Positions 16,160-25,951 of a stretch of 51,684 bases of DNA are shown here, piece after piece; position 1 is the stretch's first letter, and each line of letters opens with the position of its first letter. The notes beneath the pieces are model-generated. The model worked only from the letters and a program-made list of their open reading frames with translations. It had not been told where the DNA came from and made no database searches. A program made the translations under genes and the position numbers. This stretch comes from Psychrilyobacter piezotolerans (GTDB lineage Bacteria; Fusobacteriota; Fusobacteriia; Fusobacteriales; Fusobacteriaceae): assembly GCF_003391055.1 (NCBI RefSeq), contig NZ_QUAJ01000023.1:1-51684 (forward strand), in the 5' to 3' direction.

Positions 16160-18931
16160 ATGATGAAAACTAAAGTGATAAACTTAACAGGATTAGGGTG
16201 TGGAAAGTGCAGGAAAAAAGTAGAAGGAATCGCCAATGATATAGATGGTGTAAGTAAAGGGATAGTAGACTTAGAAATGTCTACTTTGACCATTGAATTT
16301 GAGAGTGAGGTTTTAGTGGATTTTGAGTATCTAAAAAAAAAAATAATAAAAGCAGGATACGGAATCATGAAGGAGGGGAAAAATGAGTCACATATTACAG
16401 ATACCAGTGACAGCGGTGCACCTGACAAAGAAAGATCTGCAGCAGAAGGTAAAATTTTAATAACTGAAACTATTGAGGTAGGAGGAATTACCTGCCAGGC
16501 CTGTGTGAGGACCATTGAAACTAAGACAGGAAAATTAGACGGAGTAGAGAAGGCAAATGTAAATTTTTTGACAAATAAACTGGAGATAGTTTTCGACCCC
16601 GAGAGGATGGACCTGAATACCATAAAAAAAACCATTGAATATGCAGGATATGAGGTTATAGAAAAGGAGTCCATGGAGGACCTGACTCTGAAGATAGAGG
16701 GAATGACCTGTCAGTCATGTGTCAGGAGTATAGAGGTAAACCTGGGGAAGGAAAAGGGTGTCCATGAAGTTGTGGTAAACCTGACCACAGAAAAAATGAG
16801 GATAAAATTCAACAGAAAAGAGATAAAATTATCTCAGATCAGGAAAAAGGTGGAAAGTCTGGGATTTAAAGCTGTAAAAGATCAGGGGGAACCAGACTAT
16901 GACAGAAAAAAATTAGAACTGAAGAAAAAATGGTATGAGGTGATGGGATTACTGTTTTTAGGAGGGATAATACTGTATATAGCAATGGGATCCATGGTGG
17001 GAGTTTCCCTGCCACAGATTATTGACCTGAATAAAAACCCGTTGAATTTTGCACTGATCCAGCTGGTGTTTACAATACCGGTAGTTTATCTTGGGAGGAG
17101 GTTTTATCTGGTAGGATTCAAAGTTTTATTCAGGAATCCCAATATGGACAGCTTGATAGCCATTGGAACAGGAGCTGCTATCTTGTACAGCCTGTATGGA
17201 AGCCTTGAAATTTATGCCGGGAATACAGCCATGGCACATCACTTATATTATGAATCAGCAGTAGTGATCTTGGCACTGATCTCTTTGGGGAAATATCTGG
17301 AGGATGTGAGCAAGGGGAAAACCTCGGAAGCTATTAAAAAATTAGGGAGTTTAAGACCCAAGATGGCAAACCTTATGAAAGACGGTGAAATAATAGAGAT
17401 AGAGGTAGAAGAGGTGGAACTAGGGGATATTGTGCTGGTTAAACCCGGGGAAAAGATCCCTGTAGATGGAAGGGTAATAAGCGGCCAGACCAGTGTGGAT
17501 GAATCTATGCTGACCGGTGAAAGTATGCCGGTAAAAAAAAGGATAGGAGATCACGTAGTAGGAGCCAGTATAAATAAAAATGGGAGTATCCAGATAGAAA
17601 CTAAAGCTACCGGAGAGGATACCACACTGTCCCATATAATAAAATTAGTAGAAGATGCACAGGGGTCTAAAGCTCCAATTGCCAGGATGGCAGATATAAT
17701 ATCAGGATATTTTGTACCTGTGGTTATAGTAATTGCCGTGGTTTCATCAGGTTTATGGTATTTAGCTGGGAAATCAGGGTGGATGGAGTTAAATAATGAT
17801 CCCAGTATATTTGCCCTGACTATATTTATAGCAGTATTAGTCATAGCCTGTCCGTGTTCCCTTGGTTTAGCCACTCCTACAGCTATCATGGTAGGAACCG
17901 GTATGGGAGCTAAAAATGGGATCCTTATAAAGGGCGGAGAGGCATTGGAAACTACCCATAAATTAAATTATATAATTTTTGATAAAACAGGAACCATTAC
18001 CCTGGGAAAACCTGTGGTAACAGATGTAGTAGAAACAGGCAAAATAATAGAAAAAGAAAAATTATTACAGCTGGCTGGATCTCTTGAAACCCATTCAGAG
18101 CATCCTCTGGGAGAAGCAATAGTAGAAGAAGTAAAGGTAAAAGGGATGAAGCTTTTAAAGGTAAGCGGATTTAACTCCATAACAGGAATGGGAATAGCAG
18201 GAGTAGTAGAGGAAAAAACTATCCTGGTAGGGAATGAAAAACTCATGGTAAAAAATAAGGTAGAAATCCTGCCCAAAGATAAAGATAAGATAGACCAGCT
18301 GGCTAAACAAGGGAAAACTCCTATGATGATTGCCGTAGAGGGGAAATTCAGCGGGATAATAGCAGTAGCCGATCCGATAAAGGAAAGCAGCAGAAAAGCT
18401 ATTCAAAATTTAAAAGATATGGGAATTCAGGTAGCCATGATAACCGGGGACAATAAAAAAACAGCAGATGCCATAGGGAAACAGGTGGGAATAGACCTGG
18501 TGTTATCCGAAGTAATGCCCGAGGATAAGATAGAAGAGGTAAAAAAATTACAGGAGGAGGGATACAGAGTAGGGATGGTAGGAGACGGGATAAATGATGC
18601 TCCTGCACTGGCTCAGGCAGATATCGGGATAGGGATAGCGACCGGAACAGATGTAGCCATGGAGTCGGCGGATATAGTACTTATGAAAAGTGACTTAAAG
18701 GATGTGGCAGTGGCTATAGAGCTCAGTCGTGCTACTATTAAAAATATTAAGCAGAATTTATTCTGGGCATTTGCCTACAATACTACAGGAATCCCGGTGG
18801 CGGCAGGAGTACTCTTTATATTTGGAGGGCCCCTATTGAACCCTATGATAGCAGGAGGAGCCATGGCCATGAGTTCGGTATCTGTAGTGAGTAATGCATT
18901 GAGGCTGAAATTATTTAAAAGCAGATATTAG
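16160..18931 (+). CDS. copA: Copper-translocating P1B-type ATPase with three HMA domains
   Basis: This 923-residue membrane pump exports Cu+ using ATP. Three N-terminal heavy-metal-binding domains carry CxxC pairs at C14/C17 (CGKC), C112/C115 (CQAC) and C184/C187 (CQSC). The transmembrane metal site is CPC at C564-C566 in [13 protein letters not shown]. The phosphorylation site is D608 in DKTGT. The actuator loop TGES (in LTGESMPV), the HP motif of the nucleotide domain ([10 protein letters not shown]) and the [10 protein letters not shown] hinge are all present, so the enzyme should be active. Most Gram-positive CopA proteins have two HMA domains; three is less usual, and the first (GLGCGKC) is the most divergent. 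The start is chosen at the first of two adjacent ATGs after GGAGG. A terminator lies at 19071. Confidence 0.95.
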   Translation: MMKTKVINLTGLGCGKCRKKVEGIANDIDGVSKGIVDLEMSTLTIEFESEVLVDFEYLKKKIIKAGYGIMKEGKNESHITDTSDSGAPDKERSAAEGKILITETIEVGGITCQACVRTIETKTGKLDGVEKANVNFLTNKLEIVFDPERMDLNTIKKTIEYAGYEVIEKESMEDLTLKIEGMTCQSCVRSIEVNLGKEKGVHEVVVNLTTEKMRIKFNRKEIKLSQIRKKVESLGFKAVKDQGEPDYDRKKLELKKKWYEVMGLLFLGGIILYIAMGSMVGVSLPQIIDLNKNPLNFALIQLVFTIPVVYLGRRFYLVGFKVLFRNPNMDSLIAIGTGAAILYSLYGSLEIYAGNTAMAHHLYYESAVVILALISLGKYLEDVSKGKTSEAIKKLGSLRPKMANLMKDGEIIEIEVEEVELGDIVLVKPGEKIPVDGRVISGQTSVDESMLTGESMPVKKRIGDHVVGASINKNGSIQIETKATGEDTTLSHIIKLVEDAQGSKAPIARMADIISGYFVPVVIVIAVVSSGLWYLAGKSGWMELNNDPSIFALTIFIAVLVIACPCSLGLATPTAIMVGTGMGAKNGILIKGGEALETTHKLNYIIFDKTGTITLGKPVVTDVVETGKIIEKEKLLQLAGSLETHSEHPLGEAIVEEVKVKGMKLLKVSGFNSITGMGIAGVVEEKTILVGNEKLMVKNKVEILPKDKDKIDQLAKQGKTPMMIAVEGKFSGIIAVADPIKESSRKAIQNLKDMGIQVAMITGDNKKTADAIGKQVGIDLVLSEVMPEDKIEEVKKLQEEGYRVGMVGDGINDAPALAQADIGIGIATGTDVAMESADIVLMKSDLKDVAVAIELSRATIKNIKQNLFWAFAYNTTGIPVAAGVLFIFGGPLLNPMIAGGAMAMSSVSVVSNALRLKLFKSRY

Positions 18932-19070
18932 ACCCTACTAGTTTCTCAAGTTATATTTTTAAGTAAAAAAAGATTGCTTTGGGTGATTAAAAGACTGAGT
19001 AATTTTGAGACCACTGGTTTAAATACAGATATGATAAAGGAAGCAAGAAAATTATAGAAAAATAATTAAA

Positions 19071-19116
19071 CCTTCTACAGCCTGGATCAGTCCAACAGCT
19101 GTAGGAGGATTTTTTA
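19071..19116 (+). terminator. Intrinsic terminator downstream of copA
   Basis: CCTTCTACAGC (19071-19081) pairs with GCTGTAGGAGG (19098-19108) with one G-T pair, followed by ATTTTTTA. It stands 140 bp after the copA stop. Confidence 0.75.
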
Positions 19117-19147
19117 TATTATTTAATTTCTTGATAATATTAGGAAA

Positions 19148-19178
19148 TTGACATATAATTTTAATAATAAACTATAAA
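19148..19178 (+). promoter_or_regulatory. Possible promoter of pabA
   Basis: A perfect TTGACA (19148-19153) and a TATAAA (19173-19178) are present, but the spacer is 19 bp, longer than ideal. They lie just before the pabA ribosome binding site (AGGAGA), which would give a very short leader. Confidence 0.4.
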
Positions 19179-19195
19179 TATTTTAGGAGAGATTT

Positions 19196-19774
19196 ATGAT
19201 ATTAATGATAGACAATTACGACTCTTTTACCTATAATCTGGTTCAATATTTAAATGAATTGGGAGAAGAGGTAAGGGTGTACAGGAATGATGAGATAAGC
19301 CTGGATAAAGTGAAGGAATTAAACCCTGAGATGATAGTTATATCTCCCGGGCCTAAAACACCAGATGAGGCAGGAATAAGTGTAGAGATAATAAAAAAAT
19401 TCTATAAAACTATACCTATATTGGGAATCTGCCTGGGGCATCAGTCTTTGATCCAGGTATTGGGCGGTAAAATAATAAAGGCTGAAACACCGGTTCATGG
19501 GAAGGTAGAAGAGATAAGTCATACTGGAGAAGGAGTTTTTAAAGGTCTTAAAAACCCGATAAAGGTGACAAGGTACCACTCTCTTATAGCTGACAGAAGT
19601 AAACTGCCGGAAGAACTGATGATTACAGCAGAGACTGCCGGTGGTGAGATAATGGGTGTAAGACATAAAAAATATCTTTTAGAGGGAGTGCAGTTTCACC
19701 CTGAAGCTCTCCTGACAGAGTGCGGGCATGAGATGCTGGCTAATTTTTTAGCAGAAGCAAAAACAAAAAACTGA
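19196..19774 (+). CDS. pabA: Aminodeoxychorismate synthase, glutamine amidotransferase subunit
   Basis: This 192-residue class I glutamine amidotransferase releases ammonia from glutamine for PabB in p-aminobenzoate/folate synthesis. The catalytic triad is visible: C79 in GICLGHQ, H168 and E170 in QFHPEAL. The N-terminal LMIDNYDSFTYNLVQYL is typical of PabA/TrpG. The assignment to PabA rather than TrpG rests on the neighbour at 19997, whose active site is of the PabB type, and on pabC directly after it. TrpG/PabA proteins can serve both pathways, but no trp genes are seen here. Confidence 0.9.
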   Translation: MILMIDNYDSFTYNLVQYLNELGEEVRVYRNDEISLDKVKELNPEMIVISPGPKTPDEAGISVEIIKKFYKTIPILGICLGHQSLIQVLGGKIIKAETPVHGKVEEISHTGEGVFKGLKNPIKVTRYHSLIADRSKLPEELMITAETAGGEIMGVRHKKYLLEGVQFHPEALLTECGHEMLANFLAEAKTKN

Positions 19775-19996
19775 ACCACCAATGACGCCAATGACCACGA
19801 ATTTACTTTAGAGTACAGATAACAGAGTATAGAAAAAATGTATAATGAAAAAGCTCTGTGAAACTCTAATTATACATTCAAAATTTCTTCTAGTTATAAG
19901 GAATTTTAATATTCGTATAATCCCTCAGTGAATCTCTGTGTTAAAAGAAAAAGGTTGAAGATGCAATAAATCTAGAAAAGGAGTTAGAAAATTAAT
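19775..19996. repeat. Spacer with imperfect CTCTGTGAA repeat inside the pab operon
   Basis: The 222-bp gap between pabA and pabB holds two similar 14-mers, CTCTGTGAAACTCT (19854-19867) and CTCAGTGAATCTCT (19924-19937), 12 of 14 identical. An ACCACCAATGACG/CCAATGACCACG double motif stands near 19780-19800. It has no ORF and no clear terminator. It looks like a decayed intergenic repeat dropped into the operon. Confidence 0.4.
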
Positions 19997-21382
19997 ATGA
20001 AAAAAGCAAAAATTATAGAATTTAAAAGTAATTTAAATAGTATGGAATTATTTGAAGCTGTGAAAAAAGATGGAAACTACCCGTTTTTTTTGGATAGCGG
20101 GATGGACAGTGAAAAATTGGGAAGATATTCATTTATAGGAGTAGACCCATTTTTAGTGATAAAATCAGAAGGAAACAGGGTAAGTTTAGAGGAAGACGGG
20201 AAGATAAAAACAATGGAGGGAAATCCCCTGGATATTTTACAGGAAAAATTAAATCTGTATAAAATTGAGAGGGAGGAGATCCCCTTTGTAGGCGGAGGAG
20301 TAGGATATTTTTCCTACGAATTGGCTCATCTCATGGAAAAACTCCCAAATACAGTAAAGAAAGATGTGGATATTCCTGAAATGGTCATGGGTTTTTATGA
20401 CGGGATCATAATAATAGATCATAGGGATGACAAAAAATATATAGGGGCAATAGGATTTAAACAAAATATAGAGGAAATAATAAAAAAAATAGAAAAGAAT
20501 ATAGAACAGTATGAAAAAAAAATAAAAACAGAAGAAATAGGAAAAAAGGTTATAAAAAATAGAGATATAAATTCCAATATGACAGAGGATTATTATCTGG
20601 CATCCATAAAAAAATTAAAGGACTATATCTATTCAGGGGATATCTATCAGGTGAATTTTACCCAAAGGTTTCAGTGTGACTTTCAAGGGGACTCCAATGA
20701 ATTATATAAAAATTTAAAATTAATAAACCCGGCTCCATTTGCCGCATACTTAGATTTTGGAGAGGGGGAAATAATATCCAGCTCACCAGAAAGATTTATA
20801 AAACTAACTGACGGAACAATAGAAACAAGACCTATGAAGGGGACCAGACCCCGTGGGAAATCAAAAGCAGAAGATGAAAAACTAAAGGCGGAGCTGATAA
20901 ACAGTGAAAAAGACAGGGCTGAACTACTGATGATAGTAGACCTTATGAGAAACGATATAAGCAGGGTAGCCAAAACAGGAAGTGTAAAGGTAACAGAGTT
21001 ATTTCACCTGGAAGAGTATGCCACAGTGTTACAGATGGTAGCCACAATAGAAGGGGAATTAAAGGATGAATTATCGGCAGTAGACATAATAAAAGCAACA
21101 TTTCCAGGGGGATCTATCACAGGTGCTCCTAAAATAAGAGCCATGGAGATAATCGACGAACTGGAGACAACGGCTAGAAATATATATACCGGGAGTATAG
21201 GATACCTGGGGTTTGATGGTGATATGGATCTGAATATCGCCATTAGAACAATAGTTTTAAAGGATGGATCGGCATACTTTCAAGTAGGAGGAGGGATTGT
21301 CTGGGACTCAGATCCCCATGAAGAATATGAGGAAAGTCTGGTAAAGGGCCGGGCATTGGTGAAGGCATTGAACATAACTTAG
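19997..21382 (+). CDS. pabB: Aminodeoxychorismate synthase component I
   Basis: This 461-residue enzyme converts chorismate plus ammonia to 4-amino-4-deoxychorismate. The chorismate-binding C-terminal domain contains GDIYQVNFTQRF, SSSPERFI, LLMIVDLMRND, and PGGSITGAPKIRAM. The active-site lysine K281 in RPMKGTRPRG marks a PabB enzyme that forms a covalent intermediate; anthranilate synthase has alanine (PIAGT) at this place. The start at 19997 has AAAGGAG about 11 nt upstream. The gene is followed after 9 bp by pabC, so the two are translationally close. Confidence 0.93.
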   Translation: MKKAKIIEFKSNLNSMELFEAVKKDGNYPFFLDSGMDSEKLGRYSFIGVDPFLVIKSEGNRVSLEEDGKIKTMEGNPLDILQEKLNLYKIEREEIPFVGGGVGYFSYELAHLMEKLPNTVKKDVDIPEMVMGFYDGIIIIDHRDDKKYIGAIGFKQNIEEIIKKIEKNIEQYEKKIKTEEIGKKVIKNRDINSNMTEDYYLASIKKLKDYIYSGDIYQVNFTQRFQCDFQGDSNELYKNLKLINPAPFAAYLDFGEGEIISSSPERFIKLTDGTIETRPMKGTRPRGKSKAEDEKLKAELINSEKDRAELLMIVDLMRNDISRVAKTGSVKVTELFHLEEYATVLQMVATIEGELKDELSAVDIIKATFPGGSITGAPKIRAMEIIDELETTARNIYTGSIGYLGFDGDMDLNIAIRTIVLKDGSAYFQVGGGIVWDSDPHEEYEESLVKGRALVKALNIT

Positions 21383-21391
21383 GAGTTGAGT

Positions 21392-22201
21392 ATGATGAAT
21401 TACATAATTTCAAATGATAAATTCATACCATCGGATGAATTTAAACTGGATATAGAAGATGGCTTGTTATATGGATACGGGGTTTTTGAGACAATTTTAT
21501 TAAAAGACAAGAAATTAATTTATTTGGAAGAACATTATAACCGCTTAATTAAAGCGGTTGAAAGACTTAAAATAAATATGGATCTGAATTTTGAAAAATT
21601 AAGTTTATATTTAAACCTTTATATCCAAAAAAACTCCTTAGAAAACTCCGTTTTGAGGGTAACTATTTTGAAAAATTGTGATTCATTCGATATGCTGATA
21701 ACCCACAGGGAGAATAAGTATAAACCTTCCAAATACAGAGAGGGATTTAAGATGGAAATATCAGAATTCAAAAGAAACCCCAACTCTATAATATCTGGGA
21801 TTAAATCAGTAAATTATTTAGAAAATATATATGCCCTGAGGGAAGCCAAAAAGATAGGCAGTGATGAAGTGTTGTTTTTAGACTGTAAAAATTATGTATC
21901 TGAAGGGGCAACATCAAATATATTTTTTATTAAAGATGGAGTGATCTATACACCTACAAAGGAATGCGGGCTGTTAAAGGGGATAATTAGAGGAAAAGTT
22001 ATGGAGATTATAGACAAAAATAAGCATTTGAAGCTAAAGCAGGGATTTTTCCCCTTAAAAAAACTATTAGAGGCAGATGAGGTGTTTTTGACCAACTCTG
22101 TAATGGGAATTATGCCGGTATCAAAGATAAATCACACGACTTATGATTTAAAAAAATATCATATAACAGATCTATTGGCAGAGGAACTTAGTAGATATTA
22201 A
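21392..22201 (+). CDS. pabC: Aminodeoxychorismate lyase (class IV aminotransferase fold)
   Basis: This 269-residue PLP enzyme cleaves aminodeoxychorismate to p-aminobenzoate and pyruvate. The fold-type IV signatures are GYGVFETILLKDKKLIYLEEH at the N-terminus (positions about 25-45), the PLP-lysine region GIKSVNYLENIYALREAK, and EGATSNIFFIKDG followed by TPTKECGLLKGIIRG. The ATG at 21392 (immediately followed by a second ATG) sits after AGGAGTTGAG; an in-frame TTG at 21386 overlaps that site. Branched-chain and D-amino-acid aminotransferases share the fold, but the position after pabB decides for PabC. The residue pattern alone would not fully exclude them. Confidence 0.88.
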   Translation: MMNYIISNDKFIPSDEFKLDIEDGLLYGYGVFETILLKDKKLIYLEEHYNRLIKAVERLKINMDLNFEKLSLYLNLYIQKNSLENSVLRVTILKNCDSFDMLITHRENKYKPSKYREGFKMEISEFKRNPNSIISGIKSVNYLENIYALREAKKIGSDEVLFLDCKNYVSEGATSNIFFIKDGVIYTPTKECGLLKGIIRGKVMEIIDKNKHLKLKQGFFPLKKLLEADEVFLTNSVMGIMPVSKINHTTYDLKKYHITDLLAEELSRY

Positions 22202-22258
22202 AAGACAGGCCTATGGATAAGAAACTCTGAAAATAACTGAAATACTAGGAGGCATAAG

Positions 22259-24307
22259 ATGAAAATATACAGAAAAATAATGGTATTAATGGGAATATTA
22301 CTCATAGCAATAGTTTCTGTTGGTGAAGTAATAAATGGAGAAAAAAAAGAACAGCTGAACAAGGTGTTATCGGATATATCTTTTTCATTGGAAACAACCC
22401 ACTATAAAAACTTAGATATAGATGATGAATTTTCTAAAAACGTACTAAAAAATTATCTGGACACATTGGATTATAATCATCAATATTTCACCCAGGCTGA
22501 AGTAGATGAAATCTATGAAAAGTGGGGGACACAATTAGATGATGATTTTTTAAAGGGGGATTCCAGAGCAGCTTTTGAGATCTATGACATTTATAAAAAT
22601 GCTGTAGAAAGAGTGATCCAATATCAGACTAAACTATTGAAGAATCCTAAAAACTTAGATTTTAATGTAGATGAAAAATTAGTCTATGACAGGGAAGATG
22701 AACCGTATTTTTTGACAAAAAAAGAATATGAAAACTATTGGAAGAAGATGTTGAAATCATCCATCTTATCCTTAGAGGAATATGAAGACCTGACATATGA
22801 AGAGAGCATTGACAGGATGAAGAGCAGGATGGTCACAAGAAAAAAATTGTTGGAGAAAAAAACTACAGATGATATATATTCATATTTTGTAAATGCATTT
22901 TTAAAGGAGTACGATCCGCATACTACCTACCTTTCAGCTAAGGAAATAACGGATTTTAATATAAGTATGAAACTGCAGCTTTCAGGAATAGGAGCAGTAC
23001 TCACCGGGGAAAAGGGGTTCATCAAGGTTGTAAAAATCATGCCCGACGGGCCTGCTGCAAAGGGGAAGGAACTCCAGCCTGAGGATAAAATAATAGCTGT
23101 AGCTACAGATGGAAAGACATTTGAAGATATAATGGACTGGCCCCTGGGAGATGCTGTAAATCTTATCAGGGGAAAAGAGGGGACAACTGTAAAATTAAGG
23201 GTAATTCCAAGCGGCAGTAAAACAGCTAAAGAATATACCTTTGTAAGGGAAAATGTAAAATTAGAAGATAGGGGAGCCAGATATTTTATAAAGGAAGCTA
23301 AATCAAAAAACTCCACCTATAAGATAGGAGTAATTAATCTGCCTTCATTTTATATGGATTTTGATGCTTATAATAAGGGAGATAAAAATTATAAGAGTAC
23401 CACAAGGGATGTAAAGAAAATTATAGAAAAATTAAATAAGGGAAATATAGACGGGTTGATTATAGACCTTAGAAATAATGGCGGGGGGTCTCTCAGCGAA
23501 GTAAACAATCTTATGGGATTATTTATACCCTATGGCCCTGTAGTTCAGGTAAAGGAAGGTGGACGTGTAAGTTATTTAGGGGACAGCGATATGACAACTT
23601 ATTTTGATAAACCGGTAATAGTAATGGTAAACAGACTCAGTGCGTCTGCATCTGAAATTTTTGCAGCAGCAATGCAGGATTATGGACGTGGACTAATTGT
23701 AGGGACTCCTACATTTGGAAAGGGGACAATACAGACTATAAAAGGGTTAGACCTTGGAGAGTTAAAATATACCAATGGTAAATTTTACCGTATAAATGGC
23801 GGGAGTACACAGCATAAAGGTGTAACACCGGACATCTTATTCCCTCCTACATATGACAGTGCAGAGATAGGAGAAAGTTCACTGGATAACCCGCTGCCTT
23901 GGGATGAGGTAGATTCTCTGATAAATGGAGAAAATAATGGAAATAATAATAAATTGAAAGAATATTTGGCCAAAAAACATATGGAAAGAGCGGCAAATGA
24001 TCCCGACTTTATCTATAATACCAAAAGGTATGCTATTATCAAAGAGATAACAAAGGATAAAGAAATATCTTTAAATAGAGAAGTCAGAGAGAGGGAAACC
24101 AAAGAATTGGAAGATAAGTGGCTCGCCATAACCAATGAGAAGATGAAGGCTAAAAATGAAACAGAACTTAAAGACTATAAGGCTTTAGAGGAATACAATA
24201 AAGAAAGAGCTAAAAAAGATGAACTTGAATTATTGAAAAAAGATGGTGAAATTATAGAAACAGTGAAGATATTGGCTGATGAAATAGCCGTAGGAAAAAA
24301 AAGATAA
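22259..24307 (+). CDS. prc: Carboxy-terminal processing protease Prc/Tsp (S41 family)
   Basis: This 682-residue exported serine protease trims C-terminal tails of envelope proteins. It has an N-terminal hydrophobic signal/anchor (residues 5-27), a long helical N-domain, a PDZ domain at about 240-320 (LSGIGAVL to DKIIAVA), and an S41 catalytic domain. The Ser-Lys dyad is S463 in SASASEIFAAAMQDYG and K488 in FGKGTIQ, with the same 25-residue spacing as E. coli Prc (S430/K455). A coiled, charged DUF3340-like tail follows from about 560. This length and domain set favour Prc over the shorter CtpA. It starts after AGGAGGC and ends with a strong terminator. Confidence 0.92.
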   Translation: MKIYRKIMVLMGILLIAIVSVGEVINGEKKEQLNKVLSDISFSLETTHYKNLDIDDEFSKNVLKNYLDTLDYNHQYFTQAEVDEIYEKWGTQLDDDFLKGDSRAAFEIYDIYKNAVERVIQYQTKLLKNPKNLDFNVDEKLVYDREDEPYFLTKKEYENYWKKMLKSSILSLEEYEDLTYEESIDRMKSRMVTRKKLLEKKTTDDIYSYFVNAFLKEYDPHTTYLSAKEITDFNISMKLQLSGIGAVLTGEKGFIKVVKIMPDGPAAKGKELQPEDKIIAVATDGKTFEDIMDWPLGDAVNLIRGKEGTTVKLRVIPSGSKTAKEYTFVRENVKLEDRGARYFIKEAKSKNSTYKIGVINLPSFYMDFDAYNKGDKNYKSTTRDVKKIIEKLNKGNIDGLIIDLRNNGGGSLSEVNNLMGLFIPYGPVVQVKEGGRVSYLGDSDMTTYFDKPVIVMVNRLSASASEIFAAAMQDYGRGLIVGTPTFGKGTIQTIKGLDLGELKYTNGKFYRINGGSTQHKGVTPDILFPPTYDSAEIGESSLDNPLPWDEVDSLINGENNGNNNKLKEYLAKKHMERAANDPDFIYNTKRYAIIKEITKDKEISLNREVRERETKELEDKWLAITNEKMKAKNETELKDYKALEEYNKERAKKDELELLKKDGEIIETVKILADEIAVGKKR

Positions 24308-24312
24308 AAACT

Positions 24313-24352
24313 AAAGCCTGAGTTTTGTAGAATACAAAATTCAGGCTTTTAA
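24313..24352 (+). terminator. Intrinsic terminator of prc
   Basis: AAAGCCTGA-GTTTTGTA pairs with TACAAAAT-TCAGGCTTT (24313-24350), directly after the prc stop, with a short T run. Confidence 0.8.
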
Positions 24353-24445
24353 ATTTAAAAAACACCAAAAGATTACTACAATGTTATCATTAGAACGAAC
24401 TAAGAATAAAGTTAAAAAAAGCTTAAAATAATTCATTGAGAACTG

Positions 24446-24474
24446 TTGACTCCAACAAAATAGGGAAGTATACT
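24446..24474 (+). promoter_or_regulatory. Promoter of the POT transporter gene
   Basis: TTGACT (24446-24451) and TATACT (24469-24474) are separated by exactly 17 bp, about 32 bp before the start codon. Confidence 0.7.
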
Positions 24475-24506
24475 TAGCTTATAAGATATAGATGAAGGGG
24501 GATTTT

Positions 24507-25910
24507 ATGACGACGGTTATGGCTGAAAAAGAGGGGCATCCAAAAGGATTTTGGTTGATGTGTTTTACTATTTTATGGGAAAGATTTAGTTATTATGGAA
24601 TGACAGCTATATTAGTTTTATTTTTTACGGCTAACTTAACTCAGGGTGGATTAGGGATGGATGTAAAAACTGCCACTTCTCTTTTTGGTTTTTTTACTGG
24701 ATTTATTTATTTAACACCGATAATTGGCGGCTGGTTAGCAGATAATTATTTAGGACAGCAAAAATGTATTTTTATAGGATGTGTACTCATAGGAACAGGA
24801 GATTTAATTCTATTTGGAAGTCAGAGTCGGATGACATTATATATGGCTTTAATAACTATAATAATAGGAAATGGTTTTTTTAAAGCCAGCGGGACTAATA
24901 TTATAGGGAACTTATACCCTAAGGAGGATACGGCCAGAAAAGATGCAGCCTATAGTTTACAATATACGGCAGTTAATTTAGGAGCATTTTTGGCACCTTT
25001 AATAATAGGCTTAGTTGCAGATAATTTGTTTTCTGTAGTTGGAAGAGATGGAGCTATTATATTTTATGGCTATAAAACAGCTTTTGCATTTTGCGGGGGG
25101 GGAATACTGGTAGGCGCTTTTGTATTTAAGATGCTGGCACCAAGATATTTAAAAGAGGTTGGGAGGGATCCTATAGCTCACAGTTACCGAGGTAAAGACG
25201 GAAGGGTTATTAAAGAACCTTTAACAAAAGATGAAAAAAATAAAGTGTCTGCTCTACTAATAATATGTGTTTTTGTAACTGTATTCTGGACAGCATTTAA
25301 TCAGTCTTATACTTCTTTTGCTCTTTATGCAAGGGATTTTGTGGATAGAAGTGTTGGAGAATTTGATATTCCTGTGCCTTGGTTTACATCACTTAATTCA
25401 ATTTTATGTGTTACCATAGCTCCTATATTGGGGATTATTTGGATTAAATTGTCCAAAACAAAAAAAGGCGACCTGTCTATTCCTGTAAAGATGTCTCTTG
25501 GAATGCTCCTTATGTCGTTAGGTTTTGGAATTATGGTTCTTTCTGTATTTTCAACTAACGGAACTTCGGATCCCGGTGTTAAAGCCGGGCTGGTATTTAT
25601 AACAGGAACTTATTTTTTCAATACTGTAGGAGAACTTTGTTTATCCCCGGTGGGAAATGCCATGGTAAACAGGTTAGCTCCGGCTAAGTATACTACTTTA
25701 TTTATGGGACTGTGGTTTTTAACAAACTTTTTTGCCAGTATATTTTCCGGTATAATAGCAGGATTTACGCAAAATTTTGGATTCTCTACAATATTTAGTG
25801 GAATAGGAATTTTATTGTTTATAATGTCAGTTTCATTATTCTGGATGAGAAAACCTCTCCTTAGATTGATGGGAGAGGAAGAAAGAGAAGTTGTATTGAA
25901 AAAAGCATAA
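24507..25910 (+). CDS. POT family proton-coupled di/tripeptide transporter
   Basis: This 467-residue major facilitator protein has about 12-14 hydrophobic segments. The POT signature is intact: ILWERFSYYGM (ExxERFxYYG) on helix 1 and NLYPKEDTARKDAAYSLQYTAVNLGAFLAPLI (PTR2 motif, around residue 135-165), and the late GELCLSPVGNAMVNRLAP motif on helix 10. It takes up small peptides with H+, fitting an amino-acid fermenter. The start at 24507 follows GAAGGGGGATTTT; an in-frame ATG at 24492 precedes that site and is rejected. Confidence 0.93.
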   Translation: MTTVMAEKEGHPKGFWLMCFTILWERFSYYGMTAILVLFFTANLTQGGLGMDVKTATSLFGFFTGFIYLTPIIGGWLADNYLGQQKCIFIGCVLIGTGDLILFGSQSRMTLYMALITIIIGNGFFKASGTNIIGNLYPKEDTARKDAAYSLQYTAVNLGAFLAPLIIGLVADNLFSVVGRDGAIIFYGYKTAFAFCGGGILVGAFVFKMLAPRYLKEVGRDPIAHSYRGKDGRVIKEPLTKDEKNKVSALLIICVFVTVFWTAFNQSYTSFALYARDFVDRSVGEFDIPVPWFTSLNSILCVTIAPILGIIWIKLSKTKKGDLSIPVKMSLGMLLMSLGFGIMVLSVFSTNGTSDPGVKAGLVFITGTYFFNTVGELCLSPVGNAMVNRLAPAKYTTLFMGLWFLTNFFASIFSGIIAGFTQNFGFSTIFSGIGILLFIMSVSLFWMRKPLLRLMGEEEREVVLKKA

Positions 25911-25950
25911 AAAAAGTGTTTTCCCGTTTTGGGGAAAACACTTTTTTTTT
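25911..25950. terminator. Bidirectional terminator between POT gene and cysK
   Basis: AAAAAGTGTTTTCCC (25911-25925) pairs with GGGAAAACACTTTTT (25932-25946), flanked by A and T runs. It lies between converging genes. Confidence 0.85.
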
Positions 25951-25951
25951 C

